From: a candidate division WWE3 bacterium CG22_combo_CG10-13_8_21_14_all_39_12
GTDB taxonomy: Bacteria; Patescibacteriota; 4484-211; GCA-002791395
Assembly (NCBI GenBank): GCA_002771355.1
Contig: PCSU01000026.1
Span: 1 to 8,980, forward strand
DNA: 8,980 nucleotides
Direction: 5' to 3'
The position numbers and the translations under genes were made by a program. Under the pieces are notes generated by a model. The model was not told the origin of the DNA, made no database searches, and saw only the letters and a list, made by a program, of their open reading frames with translations. Below are positions 5,817 to 8,980 of the stretch, piece by piece (the stretch's first letter is position 1; every line of letters starts with the position of its first letter).

Positions 5817-6623
5817 GTGCATTCGAAGAAAATCTCAGTGGTGATTTTAGCAGGTGGTAAGGCAACACGAATGGGTGAAATATGTGAAGTCACTCCCAAA
5901 TGCCTCATTCCATTTTCAAACATTCCTTTCTTAGAATACCTTGTCATGTGGCTATCTTCACAAGAGATTGTTGATGATATCGTCATCTCAATCGGACACC
6001 TTTCTCGCAGTATTGAAGCTATTTTTCGACACCCAAAATGGCATAAGGTAAAGCTGGTCCGAGAGGAGTATCCCTTAGGAACAGGAGGAGGGCTCAGAAA
6101 GGCAACCGACTATACCAACCAAGAAACCATCTTTGTATGCAACGCTGATACAGTAGTAGATCTCCCACTACAAGATATTACTTATCGTTTCATGTCACAG
6201 AGATACCTTGCCATGTCTGTAGTATCCCAATCCACGGATGTACCCAATCCAGAAGCTGTAATCATTGGGGAGAATGGAATGGTAGTTGATTTTCTCGAAG
6301 GACCTCGAGTTCTTGAGCAACCTGTAACGAAGTTTGTTTATCGTGGGAGTAGTACGGGGTGTTATCTCTTAAGAAAGGCTTGTGTTGTAAAACTCATTCC
6401 ACAAAACACCTTCTATTCACTGGAGCAAGAGTTTATACCACAACTGGTAACCAGATCCATACTTTTCACATTCTCGATCGGTAATAAATTCCTTTGGGAT
6501 TTTGGGACACCGGACAGAATTGCAGTAATGTATCGAAATCAAGATGTTCTCCAGCGAATATATTCCATTGCTCTCACACAACGGGAGATACAAGTATTAA
6601 CAAAATCCTACTATATGCTATAA
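5817..6623 (+). CDS. Sugar-1-phosphate nucleotidyltransferase (HddC/GMP-type)
   Basis: A 268-residue cytoplasmic enzyme of the NTP_transferase family, which joins an NTP and a sugar-1-phosphate to make a nucleotide sugar for glycan synthesis. The N-terminal nucleotide loop is LAGGKATRMG (residues 11-20), followed by TPKCL (26-30) in place of the usual PKP. PLGTGGGL (86-93) binds the base, and NAD (109-111) supplies the metal-binding Asp. WDFGTPDR (227-234) is the C-terminal signature common in heptose/mannose-1-phosphate guanylyltransferases. The short length and lack of a C-terminal hexapeptide domain favour an HddC- or RfbA-like enzyme. Base and sugar specificity cannot be told from sequence alone. 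It is the first gene of a plus-strand group with a Nudix hydrolase and a dioxygenase. Its stop codon lies in the loop of a hairpin. Confidence 0.85.
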   Translation: MHSKKISVVILAGGKATRMGEICEVTPKCLIPFSNIPFLEYLVMWLSSQEIVDDIVISIGHLSRSIEAIFRHPKWHKVKLVREEYPLGTGGGLRKATDYTNQETIFVCNADTVVDLPLQDITYRFMSQRYLAMSVVSQSTDVPNPEAVIIGENGMVVDFLEGPRVLEQPVTKFVYRGSSTGCYLLRKACVVKLIPQNTFYSLEQEFIPQLVTRSILFTFSIGNKFLWDFGTPDRIAVMYRNQDVLQRIYSIALTQREIQVLTKSYYML

Positions 6624-6642
6624 CATGGTATAGTAGGGTTTT
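6602..6642. terminator. Hairpin spanning the nucleotidyltransferase stop codon
   Basis: AAAATCCTACTATA (6602-6615) pairs with TATAGTAGGGTTTT (6629-6642) over 14 positions with a single T-G pair; the 13-base loop holds the TAA. The 3' arm ends in TTTT and the 5' arm begins with AAAA, the symmetric form of a two-way terminator. The T tract is short and part of the stem, so it may attenuate rather than stop transcription into the Nudix gene. Confidence 0.5.
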
Positions 6643-6647
6643 ACTAT
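6620..6647 (+). promoter_or_regulatory. Possible leaderless promoter of the Nudix gene
   Basis: TACTAT (6642-6647) lies six bases before the Nudix ATG, with ATAACA (6620-6625, four of six matches to TTGACA) 16 bases upstream of it. The Nudix gene has no Shine-Dalgarno, so a start of transcription at the ATG would explain its expression. A second candidate is TTAACA (6597-6602) with TATAAC (6619-6624), spacing 16. Both overlap the hairpin, so neither is certain. Confidence 0.35.
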
Positions 6648-6653
6648 AGTCAT

Positions 6654-7181
6654 ATGATTACACCTTGGAAAGAAATACAAAGGGAGCAGGTTTTTAAGAA
6701 ATATTCACGCACCATTATGCGTGTAGATTTTAGAATGCCTGATGGGTCTATAAGCGATTTTTATATTAAGAATGAAAAGCCAGCAGTCGCTACGGTAGCC
6801 CTGACATCAGATAACGAAATTATTCTTGTAGAACAGTTCCGACCAGGACCACAAAAAATATTTTTAGAACTTCCTGGTGGATATGTTAACGATAATGAAC
6901 CAGCACTAGAGTCAGCTAAAAGAGAGCTTTTAGAAGAAACTGGCTATACCGGTGATTTCGAACAAGTAACCACCTGTTTTGATGATGCATACTCTACGAT
7001 GGTACGCACCGTTGTAATTGCAAGAAACTGTAGTAAGATTAATGACCAAGCACTTGAACAACACGAATATGCAGATGTTCATCTTGTATCCATCGACGAA
7101 TTTAGGAACATCCTCCGTTCTGGTAAAATGACCGATGTTGAAGTTGGATATCTTGGACTTGATTATCTCAATCTGCTCTAA
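6654..7181 (+). CDS. Nudix hydrolase, ADP-ribose/nucleotide-sugar pyrophosphatase type
   Basis: A 175-residue cytoplasmic hydrolase that splits nucleoside diphosphates linked to another group, using Mg2+. The Nudix box at residues 76-98 fits GX5EX7REUXEEXGU exactly: Gly76, Glu82, Arg90-Glu91, Glu94-Glu95, Gly97-Tyr98. VEQFRPGP (59-66) and ELPGG (72-76) upstream are typical of the ADP-ribose pyrophosphatase (NudF-like) branch, whose N-terminal strands help dimerise. Length is near that of the family. It lies 30 bases after a sugar nucleotidyltransferase, so nucleotide sugars or ADP-ribose are plausible substrates; this is inference. There is no ribosome site within reach of the ATG, which suggests a leaderless transcript or coupling. 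It is complete, with a TAA stop. Confidence 0.88.
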   Translation: MITPWKEIQREQVFKKYSRTIMRVDFRMPDGSISDFYIKNEKPAVATVALTSDNEIILVEQFRPGPQKIFLELPGGYVNDNEPALESAKRELLEETGYTGDFEQVTTCFDDAYSTMVRTVVIARNCSKINDQALEQHEYADVHLVSIDEFRNILRSGKMTDVEVGYLGLDYLNLL

Positions 7182-7207
7182 CCCTCTTTCCGCTAACACC
7201 AATAACT

Positions 7208-7214
7208 AAAGGAG
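7208..7214 (+). promoter_or_regulatory. Shine-Dalgarno that fixes the dioxygenase GTG start
   Basis: AAAGGAG lies six bases before GTG 7221. It picks the GTG as the start of the PhyH-like gene and shows that it is translated independently of the Nudix gene 39 bases upstream. Confidence 0.75.
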
Positions 7215-7220
7215 ACTGCT

Positions 7221-7950
7221 GTGAAACTTACGCAACTGCAAGAATCATTTTTCCGTAGATCAGGATACATTCTTCTAAAAAATCAGTTACCTCCTGATCT
7301 TACCAGCCCTGCAAAAAAGACTGCCTCCTCTACTGACTGGACCAAACCTGCAAAGTTTAAAGATGGTAAACCAATCAAGGTATATGGCATTTACCAACGA
7401 ATGATAGGTGCTTTCAATAGAATAATCCTATCAGATGCAGTCCTTGACCCTCTTGAGGCACTGCTCGGTCCAAACATAGAGTTCTTACTCAACCGTCACA
7501 ATAGCCTCACGTTTAATAACAAAGGGGAAATTCCTGAACGACTACATCGGGACGTATTACAATGGACAAGAAACATCCTTACTGTCATGGTGTATCTTGA
7601 CGATGCATCTGTACAAAATGGATGTACGCGCATAATACCAACGAGCCACCTCTTTCCATTTGTGGGCACACCCAATAATGGCGGAACATGGATGGATGGA
7701 TGAGCATTCCGTCTATCGGGATCTTATTGGTCAGGCAGTACCCATTGAGGCCGCTGTCGGAGACATTCTTATCTTTGACAGTCTTGCATTTCATACTGTT
7801 GGTACAAACCGTACTGATACCCCGCGAACAAGTCTAATTTTGGGATATACGGCGGTAGATGAGCTTTTACCACTCGAAGAACCGAATCCATACCGTACCA
7901 TTGTTCGTGGTGAACGATTGTATCGTGGTAACATTGCACAGTTAACGTAA
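7221..7950 (+). pseudogene. Phytanoyl-CoA dioxygenase (PhyH)-like gene with a 4-base frameshift
   Basis: Two frames together encode one PhyH-family Fe(II)/2-oxoglutarate oxygenase. The first part (GTG 7221 to TGA 7701) holds the iron ligands His109 and Asp111 in LHRDV and NGCTRIIPTSH, a typical PhyH stretch. The second part, in the -1 frame, begins EHSVYRDLIG and carries GDILIFDS, the distal His in AFHTVGTNR and the 2-oxoglutarate-binding Arg eleven residues later (PRTSL). Both halves lie in order and the gap sits on the tandem run ATGGATGGATGGATGA. Removing one ATGG gives a continuous 241-residue protein, normal for the family. As written, the product stops at residue 160 without the distal His. 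PhyH-like enzymes hydroxylate varied small molecules; the substrate here is unknown. Codon use looks like that of its neighbours. Confidence 0.85.
7688..7703 (+). repeat. ATGG tetranucleotide run at the dioxygenase frameshift
   Basis: Three ATGG units (7688-7699) followed by ATGA (7700-7703). The TGA that ends the first half of the dioxygenase lies in the last unit. Two units instead of three would restore the frame, so slipped-strand mispairing could turn the gene on or off. Three units is short for a true contingency locus, so a one-off duplication is as likely. Confidence 0.7.
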
Positions 7951-7959
7951 CCCTAACCG

Positions 7960-7996
7960 GGGAATCTCTTTGTAAATATCAAAGAGGTTCCCTTTT
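7960..7996 (+). terminator. Intrinsic terminator after the dioxygenase gene
   Basis: GGGAATCTCTTTG (7960-7972) pairs with CAAAGAGGTTCCC (7980-7992) over 13 positions with one T-G pair, around the loop TAAATAT. TTTT (7993-7996) follows. It is the clearest terminator in the window and separates the nucleotidyltransferase-Nudix-dioxygenase group from the next gene. Confidence 0.85.
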
Positions 7997-8021
7997 GTAA
8001 AAACAAAAGACCTTCTCGTCG

Positions 8022-8027
8022 TAAAAT
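8022..8027 (+). promoter_or_regulatory. Putative -10 box for a leaderless transcript of the HExxH gene
   Basis: TAAAAT ends six bases before the ATG at 8034, and no Shine-Dalgarno is present. Transcription would start at the ATG, as at csoR. No good -35 box is seen; AAAACA (8000-8005) is the nearest, with three matching bases. Confidence 0.4.
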
Positions 8028-8033
8028 AGAACT

Positions 8034-8753
8034 ATGAAATTATCCTTGCACATAAATAATAACCTTCTCATAGCTCATACCCTGCAATCTAATAAGTTTA
8101 GTGACTCAGCATACGAAAAAGACGTAGATGCTTTCAAAGATAAAGCGTGGGAAATATCTCAACCTGCTTACAATGTAATTGTCGGCCGATCACTTCATCC
8201 AAACCAGTATGATTCTAAACAACTTTTATACCTATCTTCTTTCTTTGAAAGAATTCAAGAATCGGATGAGTTTAACGTTCTCTTACGTCAAACTGAAAAC
8301 TATAAAACACTTTGTAAAACTGAATGGGAAGCAAACTATGAATATTGCTACAAGTATCTAACTCAAAAAATTGGAATACCTTTTAAGGATGATTCATTTA
8401 CCTGCTACATAACTCACCCTGGACTTTGCCATGGCAAGTCTATTGGCAACAACGAATTTATGTTCGGACATGCTGCTGATTGGCCAAACTACTCGACTGT
8501 ATATTTCTGGCATGAAATTCTTCATAGTTACTTTGGCGAGTCTGATTTAGAACACGCATTGATTGAATTTATAACTGATGAAGAAATGCGCGCACGACTG
8601 AATAACATTAGTTATCCAGATTATGTTGGACATAAAAATTTGACAGAAATAAAAGACAAAATTCTTGGTAAATGGAAAAAGTTTTTGAAATCAGACAAGT
8701 GGAGCAACGTATTTGAATTTAGAGACTATCTTCTTTCAAAAGGATTGAAATAA
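8034..8753 (+). CDS. Putative HExxH zinc metallopeptidase-like protein, family unknown
   Basis: A 239-residue protein with no signal peptide or membrane helix, so probably cytoplasmic. The sequence FWHEILHSYFG holds an HExxH motif (His160, Glu161, His164). Fourteen residues later ALIEFITDEE offers Glu178 (or Asp182) as a third metal ligand, the arrangement of a gluzincin-type peptidase. The N-terminal half is polar and helical with scattered Cys (94, 105, 124, 132). The C-terminus is lysine-rich (KWKKFLKSDKW). I do not recognise the family, so peptidase activity is inferred from the motif only. It stands alone after a terminator, on its own apparent leaderless promoter. It ends in TAA and is complete. 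A bare HExxH can occur by chance, but its embedding between hydrophobic residues and the downstream Glu support a real site. Confidence 0.7.
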   Translation: MKLSLHINNNLLIAHTLQSNKFSDSAYEKDVDAFKDKAWEISQPAYNVIVGRSLHPNQYDSKQLLYLSSFFERIQESDEFNVLLRQTENYKTLCKTEWEANYEYCYKYLTQKIGIPFKDDSFTCYITHPGLCHGKSIGNNEFMFGHAADWPNYSTVYFWHEILHSYFGESDLEHALIEFITDEEMRARLNNISYPDYVGHKNLTEIKDKILGKWKKFLKSDKWSNVFEFRDYLLSKGLK

Positions 8754-8980
8754 TCTATAAGTAGACTGAATTGCCTCACTCAAACGCACCACAATTTCTC
8801 TTTTCTAGAGACTGAAAGTTAGAACCCACATTAGGTTTGGCAATATCGTTGTAATCGCAGAAATGTAAAATAAAGGATTTGTTAAGGGTCTAGGATACTT
8901 TAGAGCGGGTTTTTTCTAAATTCTACTAAAAGTATATCATAAATTTTATCCCTATTATTCCATCTCCATTCCGACTCTTT
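8754..8980. other. Right-edge stretch with no recognised gene
   Basis: These 227 bases hold no convincing ORF on either strand. CGGGTTTTTT (8907-8916) has a T run but only a four-base stem, TCTA/TAGA, before it, so it is at best a weak terminator for the HExxH gene. A minus-strand frame of 36 codons ending in TGA near 8775 has no start codon. No tRNA-like cloverleaf was seen. Confidence 0.4.

Noticed and set aside
6930..7202. Minus-strand 90-codon frame over the Nudix gene
   Set aside because: Antisense shadow of a complete Nudix gene with a perfect Nudix box.
8775..8890. Minus-strand frame of 36 codons at the right edge (FCDYNDIAKPNVGSN)
   Set aside because: No start codon after the upstream TAG, no ribosome site and no recognised family; chance is likely.
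8889..8917. Terminator ending in TTTTTT after the HExxH gene
   Set aside because: The only stem is four bases long with mismatched flanks; it is about 140 bases beyond the stop codon.
1..8980. CRISPR array, tRNA or rRNA genes
   Set aside because: No regularly spaced repeats, no cloverleaf with a CCA-type end, and no rRNA-like stretches were found on either strand.

Overview
The window looks like part of a small, AT-rich bacterial genome. The compact copper operon, the fused heavy-metal-associated (HMA)/UreH-like membrane/cupredoxin protein, the URI-type GIY-YIG nuclease and the apparent leaderless starts all suggest a Candidate Phyla Radiation (Patescibacteria, Paceibacteria-like) organism. 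That assignment is inference; there is no rRNA or other marker gene here.

Left edge (1-242): the first 81 bases look like the right end of an IS3/IS481-type insertion sequence. They hold a possible transposase C-terminus and a terminal inverted repeat ending in TTGACA. The element seems to interrupt a short minus-strand reading frame downstream of the copper operon.

Copper module (233-4615, minus strand): csoR-like repressor, then a three-domain HMA/UreH-like/cupredoxin protein, a 74-residue CopZ-like chaperone and the Cu(I)-exporting ATPase CopA. The genes are 5 bases apart or overlap by 1 or 4 bases. A promoter with TTGACA, a 17-base spacer and TAGTAT, plus a C4-TAT-G6 operator lying on the start codon, indicates copper-responsive autoregulation. 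The repressor gene carries an in-frame TAG at a conserved Gln codon, exactly between its Cys and His/Cys copper ligands.

Middle (4674-5635): a small remnant-rich patch. It holds a 59-residue orphan ORF, a 55-residue single-helix membrane protein, a GIY-YIG nuclease gene with an extra T just after its start, a GC-rich imperfect palindrome, and a second, truncated copy of the orphan ORF's 3' end. The GIY-YIG gene and palindrome thus sit between two diverged copies of the same sequence.

Right part (5736-7996, plus strand): a strong promoter drives a sugar-1-phosphate nucleotidyltransferase, followed by a Nudix hydrolase and a phytanoyl-CoA dioxygenase-like Fe(II)/2-oxoglutarate enzyme. The last is broken by one extra copy of an ATGG tandem unit. 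A clear hairpin terminator closes the group. A separate 239-residue HExxH protein of unknown family follows, apparently from a leaderless transcript (8034-8753). The last 227 bases hold nothing I can name.

A recurring theme is gene disruption: TAG in csoR, a stop and an indel in the orphan ORF, +1 in GIY-YIG, +4 in the dioxygenase, and the IS end in the left ORF. Either this is a decaying accessory region or the assembly contains uncorrected errors; reads would decide. No CRISPR array, tRNA or rRNA was seen.
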